A DNA stretch of 64,000 bases. It comes from Apostichopus japonicus (Eukaryota; Echinodermata; Holothuroidea; Aspidochirotida; Stichopodidae). The position numbers were made by a program, and so were the translations under genes. The number at the start of each line of letters is the position of its first letter. The first letter of the stretch is position 1. The DNA is taken from the NCBI RefSeq assembly GCF_037975245.1, contig NC_092578.1, positions 16,438,821 to 16,502,820 on the forward strand. Direction: 5' to 3'. Of the stretch, positions 35,189 through 46,500 are shown piece after piece. The notes under the pieces were generated by a model. That model had not been told where the DNA came from. It saw nothing but the letters and a program-made list of their open reading frames with translations, and did not search any database.

Positions 35189-36872
35189 ATCTCCAACTTG
35201 TCCAGAGAAAGAAAGGACCTACTTCTCAGATTAAACTAAATATATAACTTGACCTGCAAAGTAGACCGTTGTTGTACGCGCTCTCCGGTTTCTCTTGGTA
35301 GTGCTATTGTATTTCGTAACAGTATATCTTCCAGGCTCCTTGTATTCTCTGTATTTGTGGAAGTTGCTGAAAGGCTTGCATGGCCTTGAATTTCAGGCAT
35401 TCAAGATGGATCATTTTCCGTTTTAGGCCTATAATCAAAATGTCCTGGAATGACCTTTAAAATTTTGCTGCCTAAAACTAACAGCGAGTTTCGCTTACCA
35501 CAGAGTTTGTTTTTGAAACGTAATTAAAAATGCAGAATTGACGATTTTTTGCAAGAGTGCATTGACAGTTTGGCATTTGTCCAAAATAATACCGAGGAAT
35601 GATATCATCATTTAGTGTAAGGGTTTCTTATTAGCTTCATGCCTCCATCTTTTCTTCCTCTTCATTTTTTCTTTACATTTTAACTTTGATGTTCAAATTC
35701 CATAACACTACAATGCATTAGTCAACCAACTAAACAGTTTAGACAAAGTCTCATTGAAAATACTTAAGAAACGGTCAAACATTTCGAAAGCTTTCAAGTT
35801 TATTTTTGAATGTGATTAATACTAGAAATATGTACAACGAAGTATCTTGGCGACAAACTACATGATGTACTCAACGAATGGAACAAGTTTAATAGTCTCG
35901 CTAAGTAATCTTCAGTAAGTGAAAATACTCAAAAAGCTACAACTGGAAAACTGGAAACTACAACTAGGGCGACTGACACCATACTTGAAATATACCTTCA
36001 TTATAAAGTATGGCTAAATTGCGAAATATTGGCAACAAACGGTGGCAGCTAAGTCTGTATATAAATAAATAAAAACAATTATATGAACTGTACTTAATTA
36101 ATGAAGTTTGTCTGAGAATGGTGCAGTTGGAACAAGTATGATATGAAGGAACTTCCATTTTACAGACTGTGCCTGAATTGTAGCCAGGCTACAAACCAAC
36201 CAATCATTCACGCGCTATTTCTTATTTAGGAACGACTATCGTACGATGAGAACGGAGTTTCGCGTAATGGGTACTTACGCGGAATGCCTACACAGACGTA
36301 GTTATGTCGATACCATAGAAATGTATTATTTCTTAAAGGGAGGGCGAGGGTTGGGTGATGAGAGTTGACGTTTTGTTTTTTTTTACACCTACAAGAAGGT
36401 AATGTGTTGGAATCCAAGAACCGTTATAGTTCATCAAAGGTAAGACCTAGCTCAAGTGTTTGCTGACTGGGCTACGGAATCTATATCATCAGTCTTCGCT
36501 TAATATTTACAGAAAAGTCAAATAATGGTAATCATGCTCCAACTTCAACAATCACTTTTAAAAAAGTTCACTAAGACTTAAAATTGTCTATTTTTAGACT
36601 GGTAGGTGTCTGAAAATACGTTGGAGAGTCAGAGAACCAACAACAGAGTACTTTTGGAAACCAATCTCGTGAAACCAATTGAATTCCATAACGGGTCGTT
36701 GCACTGCTAAACAACGGAAATATTGCCTTGACTATAAAAGCATGCAGATCCGTGTTACGTGTTCACTGGTCCAAATTCGGATTTCCTACTGCGGTAGTTT
36801 TCCACGTATTCTGATTGATTTTTATCAAACCATTGAGGTAAAACAGACGAACTGTTGCGTAAGGTGAATTAT
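35187..36872. other. Intergenic region, no gene seen
   Basis: Moderately AT-rich unique-looking sequence. Open frames are short and lack recognisable domains. Confidence 0.5.
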
Positions 36873-37355
36873 CAGGCGCGGATCCAGAGGGGGGTCCAGG
36901 GGGTCCGGACCCCCCCTGCTCTTGGCCAAAAAAAAAAAAAAAAGAGAAAAAAAGAGAGAGAAAAAATAATTAAATTAAACATCCACGGCGTTTGTTCTCT
37001 CCAATCTACCATTAATAGATCATCAATAAAACTAGCTAACTCGTACTGATGCAGATACATTTCGAGTGAGTTTTTGTAGGTGCTTTGCATGGCTTATATG
37101 TATAACCATATTTCATAGATTGTTTTTTTCTCATCAATTGAGAAATTGCAGACATGAGATCCATATTTTCAGGCTAGGTACATGCAGTTTAGAATACTCG
37201 AGAAGTGCCGTTTCCGGCCATCTGGGGGGTTTGTAAAGCCAAAAATTTTCTTGTACGCTCCGCGCCAACCGATGGTGGCGCTCCGCTTAGATAGTTCAGG
37301 CGCGGCTGGACCAGTCAGACCCCCCCCCCTGTCACAAATCCTACATCCGCCCCTG
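36873..37355. mobile_element. hAT-like MITE, 483 bp, 5-bp target duplication ATTAT
   Basis: The left end CAGGCGCGGATCCAGAGG and right end ...ACATCCGCCCCTG are imperfect inverted repeats (CAGGxGCGGAT). ATTAT flanks both sides (36868-36872 and 37356-37360). The CAGGGGCGGAT end style is known from hAT-type elements. It has no transposase. A poly-A/purine tract and a ggggggtccagggggtccgg palindrome-like block lie inside. Confidence 0.75.
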
Positions 37356-37837
37356 ATTATGTATAGTGTATTGTTCTTATCAACCTAAGCTTCATTCTCA
37401 ATGTATTTCTCAACACACCTACATTCCACTGTCGGTTGAAGTTCACGTTACCATCGGAAATATTTTTGTTGTTGAAATTTATGGTATTTAACCAAAACTT
37501 TCATATTCCTGGTGACCTTGTCACCAAACTACTGTTACAGACGTCTAACCGATGCAGAACGAAGGCTATGCTAAGTCATGTGAAGGGAGGGGCCGGAGCT
37601 TGGGTTAGAAGAAGGGGTGCAGACGACGAGGAGTAGGGCTGGGAATGAGAATGATATACTACTCTAGGGCCTTTATACTGTATATATGCTTCACACAGTG
37701 GACCTTCTTCCACTACACGTACGATAATCGGAACAACACTATATTAAACCTAACTGTTGCTAAAGTTTACGTGGTTAATTTTATTTGCAGAAGATCATAT
37801 GGCAAGCCGTTTTAACATTTACCTCGCAATTAGACTT

Positions 37838-38165
37838 AAGTCGAATACATTTCACTTAAGTGGAATACATTCTACTGAAGTGAAATGGAATTCCACTTAA
37901 GTGAAATGTATTCCACTTAAGTGGAATTCAATTTCACTTAAGTAGAAATGGACATTTCTATTTCACTTAAGTGGAAATGCATTCCACTTAAGTGGAATTG
38001 TATTTCACTTAAGTGGAATACATTTCCACTTAAGTGGAATTGTATTCCACTTAAGCTAAATAGCCCATCTATTTCACTTAAGTGGAATAACATCTTTTGG
38101 GCGTCAATTTCACTTAAGTGGAATTCTATTCTGCTTAAGTAAAATACAATTCCACTTAAGTGGAA
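37838..38165. repeat. 21-bp palindrome array, left arm
   Basis: Successive ttccacttaagtggaa palindromes (variants tttcacttaagtggaa, tagcttaagtggaa) spaced by 5-bp linkers such as ttgta and atgca, giving a 21-bp period. Related arrays fill 38805-39240, 39875-40375, 40460-40780, 40980-41395, 42030-42535 and 43030-43530. Confidence 0.95.
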
Positions 38166-38277
38166 ATGTTGATATGTGGCTTACATATAAATACAATTTA
38201 GGGTAATGTTCGTCGTAACGCATTCAATTGCTCATCACATATGATGATTTAGTCGATCCTCGTTGCACGTGTACATC

Positions 38278-38661
38278 ATGGCTACGGCTAATCATTCACA
38301 TCTAACATTGCTGGAATGCGATCAAATAATTGTTGTTGTTAGAGACACAATTCGAAGTGTTGTTTCCTCACTTGCACAGGGGAACAATCAGTATGATGCA
38401 CAACAGAGGCGACTTACATCTTGTTTAAGTAACATAGGCAGAATTCGTAACTTTTTAGATAGTGAAACTTTTGACGAAATAAAAGATTCCATCCAAAACC
38501 CAAAATCCACAAAAAGTAAAACGTTTTCTTGCCCTTGTCAATGCGTTTTCGGCTGTAGCTCCAACCACTTAAAATGTATTTGCCATGGCTTTATTTTGGT
38601 AATGGTATTCGTCAGGTACCAGGTCAGGTACGTATACGTACACACCTTGCACGGATGTTAA
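38278..38661 (+). CDS. Unknown ORF carried by the composite element, copy 1
   Basis: ATG at 38278; 127 residues starting MATANHSHLTLLECDQIIVV. The first 79 residues look like a real, soluble, helix-prone protein (RDTIRSVVSSLAQGN, RRLTSCLSNIGRIRNFLD, SETFDEIKDSIQ). An extra A near 38500 relative to copy 2 then shifts the frame into a Cys-rich tail. I do not recognise the family. Four near-identical copies share the same 110-bp leader, so the block moved as a unit. It may be a first exon of a longer element protein or a captured host fragment. Confidence 0.45.
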   Translation: MATANHSHLTLLECDQIIVVVRDTIRSVVSSLAQGNNQYDAQQRRLTSCLSNIGRIRNFLDSETFDEIKDSIQNPKSTKSKTFSCPCQCVFGCSSNHLKCICHGFILVMVFVRYQVRYVYVHTLHGC

Positions 38662-39438
38662 GTGCTAGCTGGATCCCGATGGACAGCCGATATTCATTGT
38701 GCACATATCGACACCACGTACGTACGTACACGTATCGCGGCAAGTTGTTTATAATGGCGCGCAAAGGCATGGGCAAAGTTTGGCGGTAAATGTACTAGCC
38801 AATCACATTCCACTTAAGTGGAATAGACTAGCCAATCACATTCCACTTAAGTGAAATAGACTATCCAATCACATTTCACTTAAGTGGAATGCATTTCCAC
38901 TTAAGTGGAATTGTATTCCACTTAAGTGAAATAGACAGGACATTCCACTTAAGTGGAATTGTATTCCACTTAAGTAGAATACAATTCCACTTAAGTGAAA
39001 TGCATTTCCACTTAAGTGGAATACAATTCCACTTAAGTGGAATGCAATTCCACTTAAGTGAAATAGAATTTAGCTTAAGTAAAATGCAGTGACAAGTTGA
39101 TGAATTCAGCTTAAGTAAAATACAATTAAGCTTAAGTAGAATGGTATTCCACTTAAGTGAAATAGAATTCCACTTAAGCTAAATAGTATTCTGCTTAAGT
39201 GAAATTGAATTCCACTTAAGTGAAATGTATTCGACTTAAGTCGAATTGCGAGGTAAATGTTAAAACGGCTTGCCATATGCGCGCCATTATAAATAACTTG
39301 CCGCGATACGTGTACGTACGTACGTGGTGTCGATATGTGCACAATGAATATCGGCTGTCCATCGGGATCCAGCTAGCACTTAACATCCGTGCAAGGTGTG
39401 TACGTATACGTACCTGACCTGGTACCTGACGAATACCA

Positions 39439-39762
39439 TTACCAAAATAAAGCCATGGCAAATACATTATAAGTGGTTGGAGCTACAGCCGAAAACGCAT
39501 TGACAAGGGCAAGAAAACGTTTTACTTTTTGTGGATTTGGGTTTTGGATGGAATCTTTTATTTCGTCAAAAGTTTCAATATCTAAAAAGTTACGAATTCT
39601 GCCTATGTTACTTAAACAAGATGTAAGTCGCCTCTGTTGTGCATCATACTGATTGTTCCCCTGTGCAAGTGAGGAAACAACACTTCGAATTGTGTCTCTA
39701 ACAACAACAATTATTTGATCGCATTCCAGCAATGTTAGATGTGAATGATTAGCCGTAGCCAT
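39439..39762 (-). CDS. Unknown ORF, copy 2 (alternative frame ending)
   Basis: Starts at 39762 on the - strand, 107 residues. It lacks one A present in the other three copies, so after IQNP it reads NPQKVKRFLALVNAFSAVAP and ends ...VFAMALFW. This tail looks more protein-like than the Cys-rich tail of the other copies and may be the ancestral frame. TTTTG|GTAATG at the stop is a possible splice donor. Confidence 0.45.
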   Translation of the reverse strand: MATANHSHLTLLECDQIIVVVRDTIRSVVSSLAQGNNQYDAQQRRLTSCLSNIGRIRNFLDIETFDEIKDSIQNPNPQKVKRFLALVNAFSAVAPTTYNVFAMALFW

Positions 39763-40943
39763 GATGTACACGTGCAACGAGGATCGACTAAATCATCATA
39801 TGTGATAAGCAATTGAATGCGTTACGACGGACATAACCCTAAATTGTATTTATATGTAAGCCACATATCAACATTTCCACTTAAGTGGAATTGTATTTTA
39901 CTTAAGCAGAATAGAATTCCACTTAAGTGAAATTGACGCCCAAAAGATGTTATTCCACTTAAGTGAAATTGTATTCCACTTAAGTGGAATACAATTCCAC
40001 TTAAGTGGAAATGCATTCCACTTAAGTGGAATTGTATTTCACTTAAGTGGAAATGCATTCCACTTAAGTGGAATTGTATTCCACTTAAGTGAAATAGATG
40101 GGCTATTTAGCTTAAGTGGAATACAATTCCACTTAAGTGGAAATGTATTCCACTTAAGTTAAATACAATTCCACTTAAGTGGAATGCAATTCCACTTAAG
40201 TGGAATTCATTTCCACTTAAGTGAAATAGAAATGTCCATTTCTACTTAAGTGAAATTGAATTCCACTTAAGTGAAATTGAATTCCACTTAAGTGGAATAC
40301 ATTTCACTTAAGTGGAATTCCATTTCACTTAAGTAGAATGTATTCCACTTAAGTGAAATGTATTCGACTTAAGTCTAATTGCGAGGTAAATGTTAAAACG
40401 GCTTGCCATACGCGCAAAGGCATGGGCAAAGTTTGGCGGTAAATGTACTAGCCAATCACATTCCACTTAAGTGGAATAGACTAGCCAATCACATTCCACT
40501 TAAGCTAAATTCTATTTCACTTAAGTGGAATTGCATTCCACTTAAGTGGAATTGTATTCCACTTAAGTGGAAATGCATTTCACTTAAGTGGAATTGTATT
40601 TTACTTAAGTGGAATACAATTCCACTTAAGTGGAATGTCCTGTCTATTTCACTTAAGTGGAATACAATTCCACTTAAGTGGAAATGCATTCCACTTAAGT
40701 GAAATGTTATTGGATAGTCTATTTCACTTAAGTGGAATGTGATTGGCTAGTCTATTCCACTTAAGTGGAATGTGATTGGCTAGTACATTTACCGCCAAAC
40801 TTTGCCCATGCCTTTGCGCGCCATTATAAACAACTTGCCGCGATACGTGTACGTACGTACGTGGTGTCGATATGTGCACAATGAATATCGGCTGTCCATC
40901 GGGATCCAGCTAGCACTTAACATCCGTGCAAGGTGTGTACGTA

Positions 40944-42564
40944 TAGCAAGCCGTTTTAACATTTACCTCGCAATTCGACTTAAGTCGAATACATTTCACT
41001 TAAGTGGAATTCAATTTCACTTAAGCAGAATACTATTTAACTTAAGTGGAATTCTATTTCACTTAAGTGGAATACCATTCCACTTAAGCTTAATTGTATT
41101 TTACTTAAGCTGAATTCATCAACTTGTCACTGCATTTTACTTAAGCTAAATTCTATTTCACTTAAGTGGAATTGCATTCCACTTAAGTGGAATACAATTC
41201 CACTTAAGTGGAAATGCATTTCACTTAAGTGGAATTGTATTCTACTTAAGTGGAATACAATTCCACTTAAGTGGAATGTCCTGTCTATTTCACTTAAGTG
41301 GAATACAATTCCACTTAAGTGAAATGTGATTGGATAGTCTATTTCACCTAAGTGGAATGTGATTGGCTAGTCTATTCCACTTAAGTGGAATGTGATTGGC
41401 TAGTACATTTACCGCCAAACTTTGCCCATGCCTTTGCGCGCCATTATAAACAACTTGCCGCGATACGTGTACGTACGTACGTGGTGTCGATATGTGCACA
41501 ATGAATATCGGCTGTCCATCGGGATCCAGCTAGCACTTAACATCCGTGCAAGGTGTGTACGTACGTACCTGACCTGGTACCTGACGAATACCATTACCAA
41601 AATAAAGCCATGGCAAATACATTATAAGTGGTTGGAGCTACAGCCGAAAACGCATTGACAAGGGCAAGAAAACGTTTTACTTTTTGTGGATTTTGGGTTT
41701 TGGATGGAATCTTTTATTTCGTCAAAAGTTTCACTATCTAAAAAGTTACGAATTCTGCCTAGATTACTTAAACAAGATGTAAGTCGCCTCTGTTGTGCAT
41801 CATACTGATTGTTCCCCTGTGCAAGTGAGGAAACAACACTTCGAATTGTGTCTCTAACAACAACAATTATTTGATCGCATTCCAGCAATGTTAGATGTGA
41901 ATGATTAGCCGTAGCCATGATGTACACGTGCAACGAGGATCGACTAAATCATCATATGTGATGAGCAATTGAATGCGTTACGACGAACAATACCCTAAAT
42001 TGTATTTATATGTAAGCCACATATCAACATTTCCACTTAAGTGGAATTGTATTTTACTTAAGCAGAATAGAATTCCACTTAAGTGAAATTGACGCCCAAA
42101 AGATGTTATTCCACTTAAGTGAAATTGTATTCCACTTAAGTGGAATACAATTCCACTTAAGTGGAAATGCATTCCACTTAAGTGGAATTGTATTTCACTT
42201 AAGTGGAAATGCATTCCACTTAAGTGGAATTGTATTCCACTTAAGTGAAATAGATGGGCTATTTAGCTTAAGTGGAATACAATTCCACTTAAGTGGAAAT
42301 GTATTCCACTTAAGTGAAATACAATTCCACTTAAGTGGAATGCAATTCCACTTAAGTGGAATTCATTTCCACTTAAGTGAAATAGAAAGGTCTATTTCTA
42401 CTTAAGTGAAATTGAATTCCACTTAAGTGAAATTGAATTCCACTTAAGTGGAATACATTTCACTTAAGTGGAATTCCATTTCACTTAAGTAGAATGTATT
42501 CCACTTAAGTAGAATGTATTCCACTTAAGTCGAATTGCGAGGTAAATGTTAAAACGGCTTGCCA
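40944..42564 (-). mobile_element. Unit 4 of the composite element (complete, 1621 bp), nested insertion
   Basis: A TIR at 40944 (TAGCAAGCC, one substitution) and a TIR ending at 42564 enclose ORF copy 3 on the - strand. TA lies on each side (40942-40943 and 42565-42566). The flanks gtgtgtacg and tgtacgtacgtac match one continuous stretch of other copies, so this unit has inserted into a sibling at TA. Confidence 0.75.
41622..41918 (-). CDS. Unknown ORF, copy 3
   Basis: 98 residues, nearly identical to copy 1 (SNL for SNI), with the frameshifted tail ending SSNHL because aaaatg is tataatg here. It lies within complete unit 4. Confidence 0.4.
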   Translation of the reverse strand: MATANHSHLTLLECDQIIVVVRDTIRSVVSSLAQGNNQYDAQQRRLTSCLSNLGRIRNFLDSETFDEIKDSIQNPKSTKSKTFSCPCQCVFGCSSNHL

Positions 42565-42620
42565 TATGTACGTACGTACTTGACGAATACCATTACCAAA
42601 ATAAAGCCATGGCAAATACA

Positions 42621-42917
42621 TTATAAGTGGTTGGAGCTACAGCCGAAAACGCATTGACAAGGGCAAGAAAACGTTTTACTTTTTGTGGATTTTGGGTTTT
42701 GGATGGAATCTTTTATTTCGTCAAAAGTTTCACTATCTAAAAAGTTACGAATTCTGCCTATATTACTTAAACAAGATGTAAGTCGCCTCTGTTGTGCATC
42801 ATACTGATTGTTCCCCTGTGCAAGTGAGGAAACAACACTTCGAATTGTGTCTCTAACAACAACAATTATTTGATCGCATTCCACCAATGTTAGATGTGAA
42901 TGATTAGCCGTAGCCAT
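42621..42917 (-). CDS. Unknown ORF, copy 4
   Basis: 98 residues, differing from copy 1 by LVECD for LLECD and by the earlier stop after SSNHL. It sits in the outermost right arm of the composite element. Confidence 0.4.
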   Translation of the reverse strand: MATANHSHLTLVECDQIIVVVRDTIRSVVSSLAQGNNQYDAQQRRLTSCLSNIGRIRNFLDSETFDEIKDSIQNPKSTKSKTFSCPCQCVFGCSSNHL

Positions 42918-43565
42918 GATGTACACGTGCAACGAGGATCGACTAAATCATCATATGTGATGAGCAATTGAATGCGTTACGACGAACAATACCCTAAATT
43001 GTATTTATATGTAAGCCACATATCAACATTTCCACTTAAGTGGAATTGTATTTTACTTAAGCAGAATAGAATTCCACTTAAGTGAAATTGACGCCCAAAA
43101 GATGTTATTCCACTTAAGTGAAATTGTATTCCACTTCAGTGGAATACAATTCCACTTAAGTGGAAATGCATTCCACTTAAGTGGAATTGTATTTCACTTA
43201 AGTGGAAATGCATTCCACTTAAGTGGAATTGTATTCCACTTAAGTGAAATAGATGGGCTATTTAGCTTAAGTGGAATACAATTCCACTTAAGTGGAAATG
43301 TATTCCACTTAAGTGAAATACAATTCCACTTAAGTGGAATGCAATTCCACTTAAGTGGAATTCATTTCCACTTAAGTGAAATAGAAATGTCCATTTCTAC
43401 TTAAGTGAAATTGAATTCCACTTAAGTGAAATTGAATTCCACTTAAGTGGAATACATTTCACTTAAGTGGAATTCCATTTCACTTAAGTAGAATGTATTC
43501 CACTTAAGTGAAATGTATTCGACTTAAGTCTAATTGCGAGGTAAATGTTAAAACGGCTTGCCATA

Positions 43566-46500
43566 CGCACACTCATCCTCCTGCATGACTGCATAGGTTA
43601 CGATTATCATCGAAACCAAAAATAATCATGTCATCGTGATGGAATTTGTCAACAGTATCACCAAAAGTGGTCTACCGCCCTCTTTTCCTGCTTCAGTTGA
43701 GACTAGACGTGATGTTTACATTTTTGCGTAAAGGTTGAACTTCACCATCTTATCGAAACCATATTCTCGGGCCTCTTTTTATCGGCACTAGTGAACTACG
43801 ATCATAGGATATATGTATATGAGGATATATAATTCCATTTCGAAAGCAGCTGGAACCATCGGTTGTCATATTTATTTTCACCATTTTCGGTAAGAATGTT
43901 TTTAATCCTTGCTGGTCTATGTCAGTATGTGCGATCGTAAAGTGGAGATTTGTAAATCATCTTTCGTTGGCCTGGCTACCTTATAAGTCGTCTGCATACA
44001 TAGAAACTTACAACTTCACTAGACTAGGCGTAGGCCCTAGCAACTAATTTTTCTTCGGTAGCTGCTACTTCGGACAGCATTTAACCTTGTTTGAGCACGA
44101 CCGAACCAATAGTTTTGGCATTCGGCCGCGACCCATCGGTCACCCCCCATTCCTACTGTAAATTTATCATTACATCTACAATGCCACTGGAATATGGTCG
44201 CTATTGCTAATGCACCTAGACTAGACCTAGTAAAAGTGAGGTTTAAGTTAAAGCCTTTAACTTAAGGCTTGATTCTGCTTCCTTGTCACAAGTTTATCGA
44301 TCTTGGCTTGAGGATGGTACAATGCAATCCTGAGTTTGGCATACAGGGGCACCGACCCATTAAAAAATCCTTCTCGACCCAAACATTGGGTCACATCCCA
44401 GGTTGTGAACCATCAACTTGGGACATCCTCTTCAGCTACTGTGCAACAGTGTAACAGTAACTGTGTAACAGTAATAATAGGGTTAGACCCTGGTAGTGAA
44501 CTTGGTGAGACAGTTGGTGAGTGTTCAGTGAACTCTCAGTTCAGTGACAGTTCAGTGACAGTTGGTGAGTGTTCAGTGAATTCAGTGAACTTGGTGAGAC
44601 AGTTAGCAATAGCACATTGTATCATGCCTATAATAGGTCCAGGCCTAGGCCATGAACGATTATTATCAATTTAATATTGCATAATGTGTAGAACTTGGCT
44701 ACTTGGTAGTGACTTTGAGCCTAGATTAGGCCTATAATTTTGTAAATGGTTGGATGTGTAAGGGTTGTGGATAGGCTAGGTCCTGAGTTAGGGAACATTA
44801 GGTCGGATTTAAGCAATCCCGAAAGAATTTCAAGCCCAACTTAAGACCACTTTTCCACAGTTTGCACCCCTAAGCAATTGAAGTATCTTTTCTTTCTCCA
44901 CCACCAGCTCTGGATGAGTGGTTTGTGCATAATGCATGTGGGTTTCAGTCTAGGGTACTTGGTCCAATGGACTGGGCTGAGTGATACTGAAATGTTTGCA
45001 TGTCATTATTGTGATGGTTGAGTTATGCTGTTTCAAATGTGAAATGTAATAGCCGAATGGAAATGGCACCGTGTACAGTGCATACATGTAGCCTATTCCC
45101 TGGTGAAGTAGAATATAACTTGGTGTTTACTCATTTTCCTGGTATTTTTTAGCTAAATTTTGAACGTTTCTTTGCAAACTTTTAGGGAGGTCTCATTGGT
45201 CTTATTTTCTTTCAGTTTATTGACAATTTCATAATATGAAGAAAATAAATGTAAACAAAATTTAATATATATACAAAATCATACATTAAACATCTAGTAG
45301 GAATAAACAGAAAAGCAAATGTAATGTTATGTTACAAATAGGACACAACACACACATAACTGTTTGAAAAAAAAAGAAAAAAAAAAACTTTATCTTCCTT
45401 TCATTCTATTTACAATTTCATCCTGGAAAATATTTTTATATATACAAGATATTCTTCTAATGCATTCATCCTGCCCTCTTTTGTTATTGTTCTGTGATTT
45501 TATTGTGAATTTGAAGAACGTCCTTGGTGTTAACGACGTACAATCAAGTTAACAGAGTGTACTATAGATCTATTTAAATCTCACATGATTAATTAACTGC
45601 AGGTCTTCTTTTGATTTGAATACTGTTCTGTAATAGTTAATAAATATTTGTAAATTTTTATCATTCATTAGCCATGACTGTTTAAAGTTGCTTTGTTGTC
45701 TGTACCATAAATAGAGTATTAAAGAAAGAAAATAAAATTTCCTTTGCTCTCTTTTGACAGTTTTGCATTCAAACGATTTTCTTGTACTGCGGTAGGCAGA
45801 TTAGAACTTACAGTCCTTACTTGTAAATGTTTAGAACACTGTAAATGTACCTACTGTATATTTGCACAGTATCATGAGAATTGATGCAATCATAAAATAG
45901 TACATCTTGTAAGTCTTGTGTCTGAAAAGGCTTTAATGATCTCTATATAAATTGTGTATTTATAATTTATAATTAACAACTTACCTCAAGGGATTTATTA
46001 TATACAGTAACATAATAGTTTGATTAGCCATTGACAATGCTAACTCACTGTTTTTAAATGAAGACATTCTATATTAAGATAAACAATTAAGGAAGTGAGG
46101 TTTCACTTTCACATAACCTTTTCACACATAGTCATTGAGTTACAAGCAATTTAATCATTGAAGTAGTTTGTATTGTTTCTCAGTGTAGTTATACTTAAAA
46201 GAAGTGAATGTCATAAGTTGCTAAGAGCCTGTATGTACATGTAACAGAGTGGACACTATTGTGAATATTTCTCTATAAGTACTTAAGGCCAACAACAGGA
46301 TATTGGCCCTAAATTGTTTCTACCGAGGTGTAGCATACATACATGTACAGTCGTTAGCAGCAGACATCAAACCGCTAAAATACCGTGTTCACTGTTACAG
46401 GAGACAACGTCAACAGGATAAAAAAGAGAAAAGGGAAAGATTCCTTTTGGCGGATATCTTTCAGGAAAGGATCCATTAATTTCAAATATTTTTGTGTTTG

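Larger units (their letters stand above)
37800..39275 (+). mobile_element. Unit 1 of the composite element (complete, 1476 bp)
   Basis: TIR at both ends, ORF copy 1 on the + strand, palindrome arrays at about 37840-38165 and 38800-39240. It is followed directly by TA and then by sequence from inside another copy (tgcgcgccattataaa). Confidence 0.8.
37800..43563. mobile_element. Composite fold-back-like TIR element with CTTAAG palindrome arrays
   Basis: Both outer ends carry the same TIR, starting TGGCAAGCCGTTTTAACATT, inverted. It matches for at least 95 bp with one mismatch and continues as roughly 0.9-kb inverted arms. TA flanks each end (37798-37799 and 43564-43565). The body alternates arrays of a 21-bp unit centred on TTCCACTTAAGTGGAA with unique blocks: a small ORF present four times, and a block with gccaatcac and tacgtacgtacg. 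Internal TIR ends at 39275, 40408, 40944 and 42564 show that several copies are nested and partly inverted. No transposase is recognised, so mobility would be in trans. The superfamily is unknown; TA flanks would fit Tc1/mariner-type insertion. Confidence 0.85.

Noticed and set aside
40403-40702. Open frames of IPLKWN and FHLSGIV repeats on both strands
   Set aside because: They arise because the palindrome unit is a multiple of three and lacks stops; no start context or independent coding sign.
37838-43530. CRISPR-like array
   Set aside because: The repeats are palindromic at a 21-bp step with 5-bp linkers, no spacers of CRISPR length, and the genome is clearly animal.
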